64,000 nt of DNA from positions 10,866,899-10,930,898 of the forward strand of contig OZ005694.1 of assembly GCA_963930775.1 (NCBI GenBank). Reading direction: 5' to 3'. Positions 10,401-29,400 of this stretch are shown here, piece by piece. The notes beneath the pieces were generated by a model. It searched no databases. It saw nothing but the letters and a program-made list of their open reading frames with translations, and was not told the DNA's origin. Made by a program: the position numbers and the translations under genes. The stretch comes from Cliona cf. orientalis. Taxonomy: Eukaryota; Porifera; Demospongiae; Clionaida; Clionaidae. Numbering within the stretch: position 1 is the first letter of the stretch; every line of letters begins with the position of its first letter.

Positions 10401-11908
10401 TCCGTTTCACAAGAAACAAGTCAACTAACCTGATTTAACGGCATCGACAAATTCACCGACTGTGACCTTCTCTGCAGAGAGAGAGAGAGAGAGAGAGAAA
10501 GCAAAAAAAATGAGACGAAACGGCTTCAAAATATGCAGAGGAACTCATGGAACTGTCAGAAAGGGCAAAGTTCAATGCACACATACAGTATTATAGCTTC
10601 CCATACGGTACTGAGCTGACAATTACACCCGTCTAAGGACAACTCAAAACACTAGAAAGGGTGCCCAGAATGACACGGTCTTGCCAATCTCAAGTTTTAC
10701 TCGTTAAAAAAAAACAAAAATTTCACATACGTAGCATGCCGAGTTGTTATTTTTGAGTGGCTTACTGAGTTTCTCCCCAGCGAGGAGAGAGAGGACGTCT
10801 TGGTGTCCGAGAGATGTGGCTAGGTCCGTAGCTTTCTTACTGTTGACATCACTCTCATCTCCCTTGGCGCCATGCTTTAGCAAAAGCTCCACCACAGACG
10901 CCTACAGGGGAGGGAGGGAGAGGGGAGGGGCTTAGAGAGACAGACTTCACCCCCCATCGGCCCATGAGAATACTTACCTGATTATTGAGAGCGGCTAGCA
11001 TGAGTGCAGTCCACCCAGTCGATCCCAGTCTCACGTCAATGATAGCTCCAGCCTGCAGTAGCTCCCTAACAATCTCCAGGTGACCACTCTGGGCGGCTGC
11101 CATCAGGGGGGTAAGCGTTTCAACTTTCTCGGTTCCCCCCTGATCCACGTTGGCCCCGTGGTTGATCAGAGTGTGCACTACACCAAACGATCCCCCCTTG
11201 CTGGCCAAAACGAGGACAGTGGCCCCCCAGCCGTTTTTAATATCTACCCTGGCCCCATGATGGAGGAGGAGTAGTACAGAGTTCAAGTGGCCGTTGATGG
11301 CAGCTTGCATAAGAGCTGTCCAGCCATAGTCGTTTTGTCTATCGATGTATCTTTCGCCTTCTTTATCTAATTGATTAGATTTTAGACACTGTATGAGAGA
11401 GAGACAAAGAGGGAGGGGGTAAGGGGGAGGAGAGAGAGGGTGGGAGGGAGGGAGGGGGGGAGAGGAAGAAAGAGAACATGTGTGGCAATCGTATGAAAAT
11501 TAGCATTCCACTGTTTCAACAATTATTTATTGCAATGTCAAGAATTGCCAAAGGTATGTGGAGTATAGTAAAACGAGTATTTAATACAATAACATGTGAG
11601 CTATACAATTGTGTATTAGTTAACTAATTATCTCAAGCACAAGCATAAAATTTAATGTTAATTAACTATTGTGAGAGGTTTAATTGAAAGTCATATATTG
11701 TCGTAAGGATGCCCCCAAATTAATTCACACTGACCTCTTGTTCTAGTAGTAATCTTATTATCTCGTCCCTTCCATTGGCCGCGGCAACCATGAGAGGGGT
11801 ACAACCCTCCTCGTTAACCACATTAATCTGTCTCTCGGTGATGTAACCTTGAATAGACTTTCTGTCTCCCTGCTTCGCTGCCGAAAGAACACTAGAAGAC
11901 GACGCCAT
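7499..11908 (-). CDS. ankyrin-repeat and SAM-domain protein (ANKS3/ANKS6-like)
   Basis: Ten exons join in phase: 11735-11908, 10978-11388, 10731-10901, 10430-10469, 9518-9630, 9364-9455, 9206-9303, 8840-9030, 7964-8702 and 7499-7797, about 775 residues. The N-terminal half holds ankyrin repeats (GCTPLMVAAANGRDEIIRLL, GWTALMQAA, TPLMAAAQSGHLEIV, GWTALMLAALNNQ, ATPLMYAANKGHTEV). A Ser/Pro/Gly-rich disordered region follows (739-bp exon). A SAM domain closes the protein (FRVFRNQEVDLQLFLTMSDK). Ankyrin-plus-SAM proteins of this plan act as scaffolds in cilia of other animals; that role is only inferred here. The Met is taken at 11908, where MASSSSVLSAAK begins; the open frame extends upstream without a better start. 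The last few residues could be altered by a further splice near 7560. Confidence 0.85.
9685..9910. repeat. MITE family A (CCGGAAAT/GCTATACGGTA ends)
   Basis: Ends resemble TAGCCGGAAAT and CCAGCTATACGGTA, with internal subterminal repeats of TTTGGCGGTT. About 225 bp in an ankyrin-gene intron. Family members also lie at 13229-13436, 14331-14490, 18859-19066, 27786-27981 and 60379-60574. Confidence 0.8.
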
Positions 11909-12391
11909 CTTGAAGCTGATCACTCTGAGTATGTGTATATGCCAGTACCATAAAAATTTAAACATTTGAGATGATTTTGAGATAATTTGGGGAAGGAGAG
12001 AGCCTGTATACTGGGGTAATTCCCACCTCTGATAGTATCAACAAATATCATAGCTTATTTCCTCTCTAAATTTGATATATCTCCTTCATACATATTATTG
12101 TCCTAACACGCCATTCTATAGCTAAATACACGGATCTATTCTATCCCTCACTGTACTGTGAATGTGTAGCGGATTTTGATGGCTTACCAGACTCCAAAAT
12201 GGTCTCTCCTTTTCTTGTGCTTGTGAATTTCTCTGAACTTTGCACTGTGCCGCCCAAAAGCGGACAGGTATACGGGAGTATACGGAGAAATCGAGCGGAA
12301 TCATTTTGGCGGGAAATTCAAATTATACGACCACGTGTGGAGGTAAACAAAAGCAGCTGCCTCGTCCATAAATTTCATTCGAGCTCTGAAA
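11909..12391. promoter_or_regulatory. divergent ankyrin/SAM-TRIP13 promoter region
   Basis: 482 bases separate the start codons. At 12304-12316 TTTTGGCGGGAAA fits the E2F consensus, about 76 bases upstream of the TRIP13 Met, and a CACGTG E-box core follows near 12332. An E2F site would suit a cell-cycle and meiosis gene. The TTGGCGGGAA core also occurs in MITE family A, so it could be chance. Confidence 0.35.
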
Positions 12392-15367
12392 ATGGAAGGA
12401 ATTGGAGCAGCCGCCATTTCTTCAGTCCAGCCGAGCGAGGGAGCGAGTCTGGAGCCCTCCTGTACGCACACGAGCTACTCCGAATGTCTGGCCAGCCATC
12501 TCATGTGCTGCGAGACTTTCACAGGCGCCGTCACGCCCGAGCCGCGAATATTGGACTCGGTAGCTCTATCGTCCCAGTGCGGCGCTTTATCTACTATACC
12601 TCCACCGCCAGATCACCTCACTCAGTGCGGAGGCAGCGTTGGCGTCCCTCCTATCATGGCTCACCATTTGTACGGCCACCATACGATCGCCGAGCCACGT
12701 GGGCATGGGGCGGGCGCCCCTTCTCTACACGTAGAGGTTCTACAGCATTCGTGTAGCTCGCTCAGCGTCTCTGTGGTTCGAGAGTACGCCGTGGCTCAGC
12801 TCAAGATGCAGCCGACTGCCTTCGGGGAATTCACGCTGAGCGATTTTGACGACCCCGTACTCAAGGAAAATGTGATATCCATTGCGGTCTGCGATATCCC
12901 CACCTCTATTCAGGTCAACAATAAAAGTAATATTCCCCTCCCTGGGAATATAATGGTTTTATTACGCAGTCTTAATTATCTATGATTTTATTGGTTATGA
13001 ACAAGTGCTTATTGTTTTGCAGTTTTTGGATCTGACTGCGATGGACCTTAAAGTACATGTGTACCGTCTCCATGACGACGGACCAATCTCGGAGGAGCTG
13101 GACGAGGACTGTGATGTGTCGGCAGCCAACCACTGGATACTGCCGTCAGGTAACTACAATGCTGAATGTAAATTGTGAAATTAATAGTCTTGGTAATTAT
13201 TTTTCTGTTGATGATCACAAACTTTAATACCGGTATAGCCGGAAAATTTGGCGGGGAATTAAATTTGTCTATATTACAACTGCCAAATTAAAATCCGCCA
13301 AATTTCCTACTCGCATATATATTATGGCGATTCCGTACCAAACCACCAAATTTAAATCCACCAATAATCTTGAAATAGCGATTTTGGGCTCAACCGCCAA
13401 ATTTAATTCCCACCAATATTTCCAGCTATACGGTATCCTTTCATTGCAGCTGAATTTCATGGTTTATGGGAGCAGTTGGTCTATGATGTTGGAATCAAAC
13501 AAGAGGTATATCAAAATTTCTAATAATTATGCCACATTCATCATGCATGCCGATGATCTTGATATAACAGTTATTGGATTATGCCGAGACAACGCTGCTA
13601 TTCTCAGACAAGGGGGTAAACCCTACCATTATCTCGTGGAATAGGGTGGTTCTCCTGCACGGGCCTCCTGGCACCGGAAAGACATCACTATGCAAGGCTC
13701 TGGCTCAGAAACTCTCCATAAGACTGTCACAAAGGTAACTGTACCACTGAAATATCACACACAATTAAGTAAATTATTAATATTTTGTTTATGCATGTAG
13801 GTATAGCTATGGACAGCTGGTTGAGATCAATAGTCACAGCTTATTTTCAAAATGGTTCTCAGAGGTAAAAAAAAATCAAGTATTAACACAAATTTGACCA
13901 ACTTACCTGCAAACATACCACAATATCATGCATATTAAATTTTCGCTGTAAATATACAATTTTTAAACTTAGAGTGGTAAGCTGGTTCAGAAGATGTTTC
14001 GTAAGATCCAGGAGCTGATAGACGATCCGGACGTCTTAGTCTGTGTCCTCATAGACGAAGTGGAGAGTCTCACGGCTGCTCGAAAATCGGCCATGAGTGG
14101 ATCAGAGCCGTCAGATGCGATACGCGTGGTCAACGCCCTCCTCACACAGCTAGATCAGATTAGACGCTATCCCAACGTGCTCATACTGACCACCTCAAAT
14201 GTCACTGGAGCCATCGACCTGGCCTTCGTTGACAGGTCAGCTTATATGCACAACTATTGTAATTGAAGCAGTAAGTAAGGGATGGGAAGGTCAAAATATA
14301 CGCAAACTGGAGCACTGAATAATATATAATTACCGTATAGTCAGAAAATTTGGTGGGGATTAAAATTTCCTACTCACATATATGCGTATGGCGATCCTGT
14401 ACCGAACCGCCAAATTTAAATCAGCCAATATTCTTGCAATAGCAATTTTGGGCTCAACTGCCAAATTTAATATTTCCTGCTATACAGTATTATGTATACC
14501 ATTAATTTTTTCAAGTAACTAAATTTCTAATCTACCACCCTTGTAAAGATGGACCTCTGATAATTATTTATTTATTTACAGGGCTGATGTGAAGCAGTAC
14601 ATTGGTCTCCCCACTCCAGCTGCCATCTTCAAGATCTTCCACTCGTGCCTGAGTGAGTTGATGAGAGCTGGTATCATCGCCCCCAACAGGCAGATCCTTG
14701 ACCTGAGGGCACTCGAGATCATGAGATTTACAGAGAATGAAGCAACCAGGCTCAGCCTCAGACTAAGGGATATTGCTAGGTATGGAAATTATGTACTCTT
14801 TGAAATTCTCATACCGTAGGTCGGGTTTTAATTGCGAGTATCTATTAATTATTGCGAATTGCGAGTTTTTCTACGTTTCACAATTAATAGATTCGCAAAC
14901 GTAAACGTACACGTATACTACAATATAGTACAGGGTTGTTCATCGCAATTTGGCCTGGAACGTAATTATTAAACTACGCAATTAAAACCCATCCTACGGT
15001 ACTAGGAGCATTCTTCAGCTTTTATAGCATTATGATATTGTATAGCTGCCCGACAGAATTCTAATACTAGTGGGGAAATTTTTTTTTCTACCTACAGGAG
15101 AAGTGAAGGGTTGAGTGGACGGACACTGAGAAAAATCCCATTCCTGGCTCATGCCCTCTTTGCCAAAGTGAGTTCACGTAACGAACTAACTATAATCCAG
15201 TGTGTATGATGACATTGTGTAAAAGTATTATGACATTGTTACATGATAATTATTATTACATGTATGATCTGCAGTCTCATGTACTGACATTGGAGATGTA
15301 TCTTGAAGCTCTTGATAAGGCAGTGGAGAAACAATTTGCAGAAAGGAAAGAACTCAGCAGAGAATAA
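12392..15367 (+). CDS. TRIP13: AAA+ ATPase TRIP13 (Pch2)
   Basis: Remodels HORMA-domain proteins such as MAD2 in checkpoint silencing and meiosis (family knowledge). Nine exons join in phase: 12392-12913, 13023-13149, 13450-13505, 13571-13734, 13801-13864, 13973-14235, 14582-14779, 15098-15167 and 15275-15367, about 518 residues. Walker [10 protein letters not shown] lies near residue 266, Walker B VLIDEVES near 335, and sensor-1 region ILTTSNV soon after. Family blocks [31 protein letters not shown] and [21 protein letters not shown] are clear. The protein is about 86 residues longer than human TRIP13, the extra part being an N-terminal Pro/Ser/Cys-rich extension. Two introns carry MITE family A copies and one carries another TIR element. 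Confidence 0.95.
13229..13436. repeat. MITE family A copy
   Basis: Begins ACCGGTATAGCCGGAAA and ends TTCCAGCTATACGGTAT inside TRIP13 intron 2, close to the next acceptor. It resembles the 9685-9910 copy in inverted internal order. Confidence 0.8.
14331..14490. repeat. MITE family A copy, shortened
   Basis: Begins TACCGTATAGTCAG and ends CCTGCTATACAGTAT in a TRIP13 intron. It lacks part of the internal region seen in longer copies. Confidence 0.7.
14812..15002. repeat. TIR element, GGGTTTTAATTGCG type
   Basis: Begins TACCGTAGGTCGGGTTTTAA and ends with its near reverse complement TTAAAACCCATCCTACGGTA. About 190 bp in a TRIP13 intron; non-coding. Confidence 0.75.
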
Positions 15368-17944
15368 TTATTTTATCATTCAATACACAGTTAATAATGT
15401 TGTTATTATTGATGTCAGCACAGTTTAATTTGCCATAATGAGGTAGTGAATAATTATTATTATTAGATAATCATTATGCAGTCAAATGTTCATTGGTGTT
15501 GAAGTTCACACTAGCTGGCCTGGCACATGAAATATTAGCCACTGATCGAATTGGCAGAATTAGAAGGAGTATAATATAATATAGCCAGGCTATTAAAATA
15601 ATAAGTGCACGTCAACATGAAAGAGCAGTCACACGGTTTGATCAGAGGGAGGGAGGGACTCTCAAGTACTGGTATCAGTAGTAGTGTATACAGGAAGCAG
15701 ATACCATGTACCAGTACTTGAGAGTCCCTCCCTCCCTCTCTGCTTCCTGTACTAGCTAGCTACATAGCAGAGTTGAAACCCACAAGTACTGAGGCAAAGT
15801 TGGGCTATATAAGCCTGAGGCCTATAGCTGATACGTATTCCGGGATCGACCTTCAAATTACTAGCTATTCACAATTTTTGGAGGGCTGTGCCAGTGTATG
15901 CTGGTTTGCCTGCATAATTACACAAACTAATAAAAGTAATAGCTATATATATATGCCATAACTAGGGAAGTGCACAGCATTGTGAGGTGAACCTTAATTT
16001 ATAGCTTATGACAATGTGCTTGCACCCAATCAAAGCAGTTTGATGTGATCTTTGTTGTTCTGCTTCCTGTACTATATAGCTAGCTACATAGCAGAGTTGA
16101 AACCCACAAGTACTGAGGCACCAGTTGGGCTATATAAGCCTGCGGCCTGCAGGCAGGTCATTGGATTTTAGTCAATCATTTCTGTCAATGTTTCTATGTA
16201 ATACAATTTTTGGAGGGCTGTGCCGGCGTATGCTGGTTTGCCTGCATAATTACACAAAATAATAATAATAATATACAAGCATTTACGAAGCGAGCCGGCG
16301 GTATACCTAGTAGCTACATAGGATGCCTGGAAGCACAGCGATTACGCTCGTTGTGTGGCAGAAATCACGAAGATACGAAATTGCCCCGCATGTTGACATG
16401 CACTTATCATTAATTATTTAATAGTCTGGCTACTCCTAATTCTGCCAGTTCAGTGGGTAATATTTCCTGTTTTGCCAATTAAAATTTAATTATGCCAAAA
16501 GAAATCATTTTGTTGAAATGATGCATCGAGGATTGAAAACCCTTAAGCTTCTCTAAATAATAATATAAAATAAGCAGAAATTTACATTGCAATAGCCTAA
16601 GGAATGGAAACGATTTATCAGATAATAATATCTCATAAGGTACAATACTCTGGCCCAATAGTCGGATACTTGCAAATTAATGACCCATAATACAGGCTGA
16701 CTCATGATAGGGACATCTATACCTTACACGGAATGACCGACATTGGTATAATCAATGATAATTACTTAACTTCAAGTACTGGTATATATCATTAGTATAA
16801 CTACTGCCCTAGCTCCCTCCCTTCTCAGTCTCTGGTTCCTGTATACACTATAATATACTACTGATACCAGTGATTGAGAGTCCCTCCCTCCCTCTCTGCT
16901 TCCTGTACTAGCTAGCTACATAGCAGAGTGAAACCCACAAGTACTGAGGCACCAGTTGGGCTATATAAGCCTGAGGCCTAAGGATGATAGCTATTCGGTT
17001 TGCAGGTAAATAGTAATGATATTATGTTAAATATAATTTTTGGAGGGCCGTGCTGGCATATGCTGGCTGGTCTGCATAATTACACAAAATAATGAAGTAT
17101 ACCATAACTCCATAACTCCATAACTAGGGAAATGCACAGCATTGTGAGGTGAGCTAGTCTTATGTGCTTGTGTGCAGTCAAAGTAGCTAGTGTTCCGTTT
17201 GATGTGATCTTTGATGTTCAAACCATGTGACTACTCTTTCATATTGACATGCACTTATTATTAATTTTTAATAGCCTGGCTACTCCTAATTCTGCCAATT
17301 CAGTGGCTAATATTTCCTGTTCTGCCAATTAAAATTTAATTATACCAAATTGTTAAAATGATGCATCAAAGATTGAAAACCCTTCTCTAAATATAAAATA
17401 GGCAGAAATTTACATAAAAATTCAATAGCCTAAGGAATGGAAACGATTTATCAGATAATAATATCTCATAAGGTACAATACGTTGGCCCAATAGTTGGAT
17501 ACTTGCAAATTAATTAGTCTTGATGACCCATAATACAGGCTGACTCATGATAGGGACATCTATACCTTACACGGAATGACCGACATTGGTATAATCTTAT
17601 GATAATTATTTAATAACAACTGTCTCCGTTATTAAAATGCATGACATTGTATTGTGGAAATTTTGCTTTGCTATTTCTACAATTTGATATAATTTTATTA
17701 TTACAATACTGCAGAAGCCTGGTTTTTCTCCATTCTTCCATGTTTTAGTATTATATTATGCAGAACAGAATCTGATGCACGAATCTTATCTTTTGTATAA
17801 ACCACGTATTGCCACCCAATAATTATTCCTCAAAACTTTACAGTACTGAAACAAAAATTATTAATGATAATGAATTCGTGAGGAGGCACAGTTTTGATTT
17901 GCCACAGTGAGTTAGCAGAATTAATTATTAGAATTATTATGCAG
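15368..17944. repeat. repeat zone between TRIP13 and ACTR5
   Basis: No gene seen. A foldback spans 15644-15740: AGAGGGAGGGAGGGACTCTC pairs with its complement at the right end. A segment beginning GCTTCCTGTACTAGCTAGC and running to a GCATAATTACACAAA block occurs three times (about 15741, 16062 and 16897). Segments 16430-16740 and 17270-17590 are direct copies of each other, so a unit of roughly 850 bp has been duplicated. Confidence 0.7.
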
Positions 17945-20900
17945 TCAACTGTTCGTTGGAGTGATGTAGAGATTAGACGTGACATGCTCCTTGAAATACT
18001 CCGCCCCTCGTTCCTCGTACTCCGCCCTGGAGACGAAGCCGCCTCGACTGTCTTCACTGTTGGCCCAGGAGCAGCCTCCCCTCCATGCATCACACAGGCC
18101 ATCCTCGGCAGAGAAGACACTGAAGGAGGACTTGAACGGTCTCATGGCTTGGAGGTCTGTACGCACGCGATCGGCAAAACTGGGGAACATGGTGTTACCG
18201 CCAGTGATGTAGACATTCTGTGGAGGAGGAGAGAGAGAGAGAGAATAATAATATTAATCTCACACCCACAATGTCACATAATTCAACACAAAAAAGCAAC
18301 ATTAAAATTAATTTTAAAATTAATATTATTATGCTTACAGTCCTCAGTACTGTGGTTGTTCCTAAATGGCAAGAATAGCTATAATCAAGGGTTTATAGAC
18401 TATAAGCCCTTGCTAGTATAGCAGGAAATTTTCGAGGGAGAAAACTTTCGCGGATCGGTAGGAAAGGAACATTTCGCGGAGAAAACTTTCGTGGAATGTC
18501 AAAACTGGTCGCATAATGGGTGTGGCATGCCAAGAATTTCGTGGAGAAAACTTTCGTGGATGGCTGAAAAATCACAAAATTCGTGAAAGTTCTCTCCCTC
18601 GAAAGTTTCCCGCTATACGGTAAGCTGTGTTTGTATAATGTCAGTTCAGTTATTACACTATAATATTATATACCTCGACCAGTCTCTGCTGCACTTCAGG
18701 AGGGTAGTACTGGAGGATGAACTCTACAGTGTCAGAGACCCCACACTGGTCCACTCCAACCATGGTAGGCTGGAACACGATCTCGGGGATTCTGAGTGGG
18801 AGAGAAAATAGAAAATTTAATAATAATATTTGTGTGGAGGGAGGTGATTGTATTAATTACTGTATAGCTGGAAATATTGGCGGTTGAGCCCCAAATCGTT
18901 ATTACAAGAATATCAGCGGATTTAAATTTGGCGGTTTGGTACAGGATCGCCATAATATGTATATATGCGAGTAAGAAATTTTGGTGGATTTTAATTTGGT
19001 GATTGTAATATAGACCACCAAACCACCAAATTTAATTCCCTGCCAAATTTTCCGGCTATACGGTATTCTCCATACCTCAGTCTCTCCACGCCCAGATTGA
19101 GCTGGTAGTAGGAAGAAAGATCACCACCTGCTCCATTGGACGATCTGGGGGATTGGGGGTTGAAGATGGTATATACGGCATACATAGGTCATGCATGCAT
19201 GGCTAACTTGTTGAAGGAGGGGTCATGTTTCTCTAGCACTTTGCTGATCTCAGAGAGTTCCATGTCTTCTCTTTCACTGTCACTCTCACCGGCAGTCTTA
19301 CTCTGTAACAAAAAATTTTAATGTCATGCAAAATAAATATTATTATGGATTACACATTAATGGAATTTTGCTTCAATGCACACATGCCGACATATACAAT
19401 TATTTCACTCAAAATTTGGTGTTTTAGGTCAATCTGCAGAAATATCAAAAGTTAAGTCTACTTCACTCACAATGTCCCTGTAGACGTTCCAGTCTTCATC
19501 GTTCATTCCAAACGTGTCCTCCTTTGTCTTCTTGGATCTCTTCTTGATCTGGTTGTCCTCTGCTCCGAGCTGACTGATGATCCTCATCCGGTTCTGCGAT
19601 GCGGCACTCCGCCTCTTACCAAGCTCCGCCTTCCTCTGGTGACGATGACGCTTCTGCTCCAGCAACTCCTATCAAATACACAAAAATTTATATACAGTGG
19701 AACCCCTCTATAAGGACACCCCTGAAATGAGGACATCTCCCTTAATTAGGACACCACCCATGGTCCCAGCTACATAGAACAGTGTACAAGACTACCCCTG
19801 AAATGAGGACACCTCCTTTAATCAGGACACTTTAAGCTGTCCCAAGGGTGTCCGGAATAGAGGGGTTCCACTGTAATATTAAATTTCGTACACATTGTAT
19901 AGTAGAAATCACATGGGGGAGTGGGGTTCAACAGATCTCTCCTTGCCCATCTATCATTGCTCTCACCTTTCTCCTCTCCTTGAGGCTCTGAAGCCACTCC
20001 TCAGACACGGCAGGCTCCTCCCCTTTCTCCGCCCCCTCCGTCTGGTAGGGATCGACTGACAGATTCTTGACTAGAGTGGCTAATTTCTCCTGTTCAGTCT
20101 CTAAGCTTGTCTTCACCCTCTCCATTGCCTCGTACAGTGCCTGGATAAAAAAAACACAACACAAGACTGATCCATGCAGGTGAGAAAAGGGTTAAAGAAC
20201 AAAAAATAGACCTATTCAGACACCCTCATAAGCTCATGTCTATATTGAAACAACTTAGGGTCAGTTGTCTTAATTGAAAATAATAGGTGATAAACCATTA
20301 AACTCTTTATCTTGCTAACACGCCTATACCTCCACAGATTCATAACCAGCCTCTTCGACGATGATCTGGAAGTCCTCAGCGTCCTCAGTCTCCTGGAGCT
20401 GCTGGAGGTGGGCCAGTCGCTCCAGCTGCTCCTGGTAGCTGGCTATCTTCTCCTCTCTCTTCCTCTGGTTCAGCTTGAGGAGCTGGACCCTCGCTCTCTG
20501 CTTCCGCTGACGGTCCTTCATCTCGCGAGAGACGTCAGACACTATGGAGCCACCAGACGCCTGGGAGGGGAAAGTGTCAATTCATCTATTACCGTAGATC
20601 GCGAAATTTTCGAAGTTAAAAATTTTCGTTCATGATTTTTTGTTCCGACGAAAATTAAACACACAAACAAAACTAATAAGCTTCTGATATATGAATATTC
20701 CAGGGAGGGGAGATCCCTATCGGCTAACCTGATTATAAGGCAGCTGTATGATCCTACTATCGTTGTCATGGAGACCGGCAGCCCACTCCCTGAGCTCCCC
20801 GGTGTAGTCTAGCGCGGTGTAGCAGTGATGCTCAAGCAGCTCCTGGGCTCGAGAGAGAGAGACATGGGCCTGGAGGTCAGGGTATTTCAGCTGGAGGAGA

Positions 20901-22702
20901 CGATGAAGATAGCTGACGGAATGCATCCCTCCAAGGTTGATTCTAGCGTGAGTGTGTGTGAGTGCATGAGACTGTAATGTAAAAATTAATTGATATCAGC
21001 CATCCCAGGATAATAATATTTCGCTTATCTTATATTACCTTCTACTTTTGCTTATTTTATATAACTTTCTACCTTTACCAGCAATGCCGGCCAGGATAAT
21101 TATTTTGCTTAGTTTATTTTTTTCCTACCTTTTACAGTGTCCTGCGTCGATCCTTCCATCCAGCAGTGGGATGATGTGAGTTGTCTGGTGGCCAGAAGAC
21201 ACCACGAGAGCGTCTCTCAGCTGCACCCCCCTCGCGCTGGTCCAGTGATGGTGTGCACTAAATAGAGCATCAATCCCGTGGGCCAGAGAGGGGACACCAT
21301 AACCTTCGAACAGCAACTCTGTCATAAATGCCCTGCAATTGAAAATTTCATGCCATACCATATTTAATCTAATACTACGCATGAAAGAAATCATTTCAAT
21401 TATGAAAACGCGTGTTTTTCTGGTAAAGGTCGTCAATCACTCCATATATAAACATTATGAGAATTCATAAAATACTAATACATATAATTTATTGCAGATC
21501 ATGCGTTGAATTCGATTAACTATGGTATATATTTGGGGGGGGGGGCAGAATTTCAAAATTATTTTGGTATGCTATCACTATCTATGATCCATCCCCTATT
21601 CATTTCTCTTCGCAGAGTTCTTACCTGCAGTAGGAGGGGTTGCAGACTGGCTCTGTCACCACCACAGGGTGCTCCACAGATAGCTCCTCCCCCAGCCCTA
21701 GGTGACTGAAGGCATAGTCAAAGATCTGCTCCTGGTGGCCAAAGTTGAACACGAGGTTCCGGTCAAACTGGTTACGCAGGGACGAGCGGACGGCCTCAAT
21801 GTGAGTGATGTCATTACCAATACACGTCCCATCACCCTCACCCTGCATATAGAAAATTATTTTAAAACGTTACGGAACATTTAAGAATATAAAATTAATT
21901 AGGCCAGGAAAAAAAAATTTTTAGTTTCTCAGGCTTTTCCAGCTAAGAAATGATGCGGGCGGGCGGCTTTTTATTTTATTTTTTATTTTTTTGGGGCGTG
22001 GTCCATCACTAACCACGCCCACTTACAGCCGACCTCGTGCAAAAAAAGTTTGAAAAGTGACTGGCCTTAGTTAATCTATAGTGTTTTATAGCTTAGCCAT
22101 CAAAGAAGCAGTTTTGAGAAGTAAGATGTCTGCCAGAGAGTGCCAAGGCTGATGCTCAAACACAGCCAGCCAACGAGATCGAGCGGTACGGTAAGCTAGC
22201 CGTTAATTTAATTACTACACCCACTTAATTAAAAAAAAAAAAAGGCCCAGCAGCCAAAAAGTGATGCGGGCGGGCCTGAGAAACTAATATTTTTTTTTTC
22301 CTGGCCTTATGTACGTGAAGCATACCTTCTTTCCTCTCGTTTTTGCTATGGCATTCCTGAAGACCAATGCTGGGTCTTTGTCACATGACCAGCCCACCCT
22401 GCACTGCCAGCAACCTGGAATTAAAGCATATTATGCTATAATTTCCATCGAACCTGTGGATATGCACCATTATAGTATGATTTAAAAATGCACCGTTGTC
22501 AATGACGATGGTTGTTCCCTTCCCTCGATGCTTGGCAACATAGTCATCAGTCAGGAACGGGTCGGGAGGCTGAGGCACGTCAGCAAAACGATACAGAGAG
22601 GGGTTATCTTTATCTGGTGATAAGAAGGATGGATGGTATGTAGTCACTGCTCCAAGGAGGAGCACAATATTTTTTTTATCTTCACTCACCTTGCAGCGCC
22701 AT
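17945..22702 (-). CDS. ACTR5: actin-related protein 5
   Basis: Nuclear ARP of the INO80 chromatin-remodelling complex. Thirteen exons join in phase: 22690-22702, 22494-22613, 22326-22414, 21625-21842, 21129-21332, 20729-20942, 20330-20560, 19967-20140, 19471-19668, 19208-19302, 19076-19144, 18674-18791 and 17945-18217, about 671 residues (human 607). The actin core shows [60 protein letters not shown] and EEKG-like [11 protein letters not shown] near the end. The long charged insert typical of ARP5 is present ([19 protein letters not shown] to EDWNVYRDI). The start MALQDKDNP lies on a 13-bp first exon. Introns carry several TIR elements. Confidence 0.93.
18415..18622. repeat. TIR element (GAAAACTTTCG-rich)
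   Basis: Begins TATAGCAGGAAATTTTCGAG and ends CTCGAAAGTTTCCCGCTATA before CGGTA. GAAAACTTTCG(C/T)G recurs inside. In an ACTR5 intron. Confidence 0.75.
18859..19066. repeat. MITE family A copy
   Basis: Begins ACTGTATAGCTGGAAATATT and ends TTCCGGCTATACGGTATT in an ACTR5 intron, with TTTGGCGGTTTGG inside. Confidence 0.8.
19692..19875. repeat. TIR element, ACAGTGGAACCCCTCTAT type
   Basis: Ends are ACAGTGGAACCCCTCTAT and ATAGAGGGGTTCCACTGT, flanked by TA. The end sequence recalls pogo/Tigger-like DNA transposons. About 184 bp, non-coding, in an ACTR5 intron. Confidence 0.8.
21422..21436 (+). promoter_or_regulatory. recurrent GGTAAAGGTCGTCAA motif
   Basis: Identical 15-mer to the one in the MRPL38/STMP1 promoter, here in ACTR5 intron 4 and followed at once by a TATATAAA-like stretch. 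It could mark an internal promoter or be a repeat-derived word. Confidence 0.35.
21899..22308. repeat. TIR element, AGGCCAGGAAAAAAA type
   Basis: About 410 bp with ends AGGCCAGGAAAAAAA...TTAGTTTCTCAGG and CCTGAGAAACTAATATTT...TTCCTGGCCT. Inside lie two GATGCGGGCGGGC blocks. Located in an ACTR5 intron. Confidence 0.75.
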
Positions 22703-22914
22703 TTTCCTCGCTTTCTGAAAATCGGTGAAATAAGGGTTAATATAAACCAAGTTTATAATTTTAACCCTTTTTTCACAAAATTTATATGCTGAGTCAGCAG
22801 AGTGCGACGATCTGCGGAAAATGGAAGAGAGACGATTGCTGCCATCTCTCCTACCTATTCTACCCGTGGACGGCCGAGTTCTGCTCCCGCGTGCCTCCAT
22901 GATCATACACGTTC
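22703..22914. promoter_or_regulatory. divergent ACTR5/LONP2 promoter region
   Basis: 212 bases separate the ACTR5 Met from the proposed LONP2 Met. The shared word GGTAAAGGTCGTCAC lies just downstream at 22981-22995, within the proposed first LONP2 intron. No TATA box seen. Confidence 0.4.

Positions 22915-29400
<6,486 letters not shown>

Noticed and set aside
22682..22906. Minus ORF MIMEARGSRTRP upstream of ACTR5
   Set aside because: It overlaps the divergent promoter, and the ACTR5 reading is better explained by the 13-bp exon starting MALQ at 22702.
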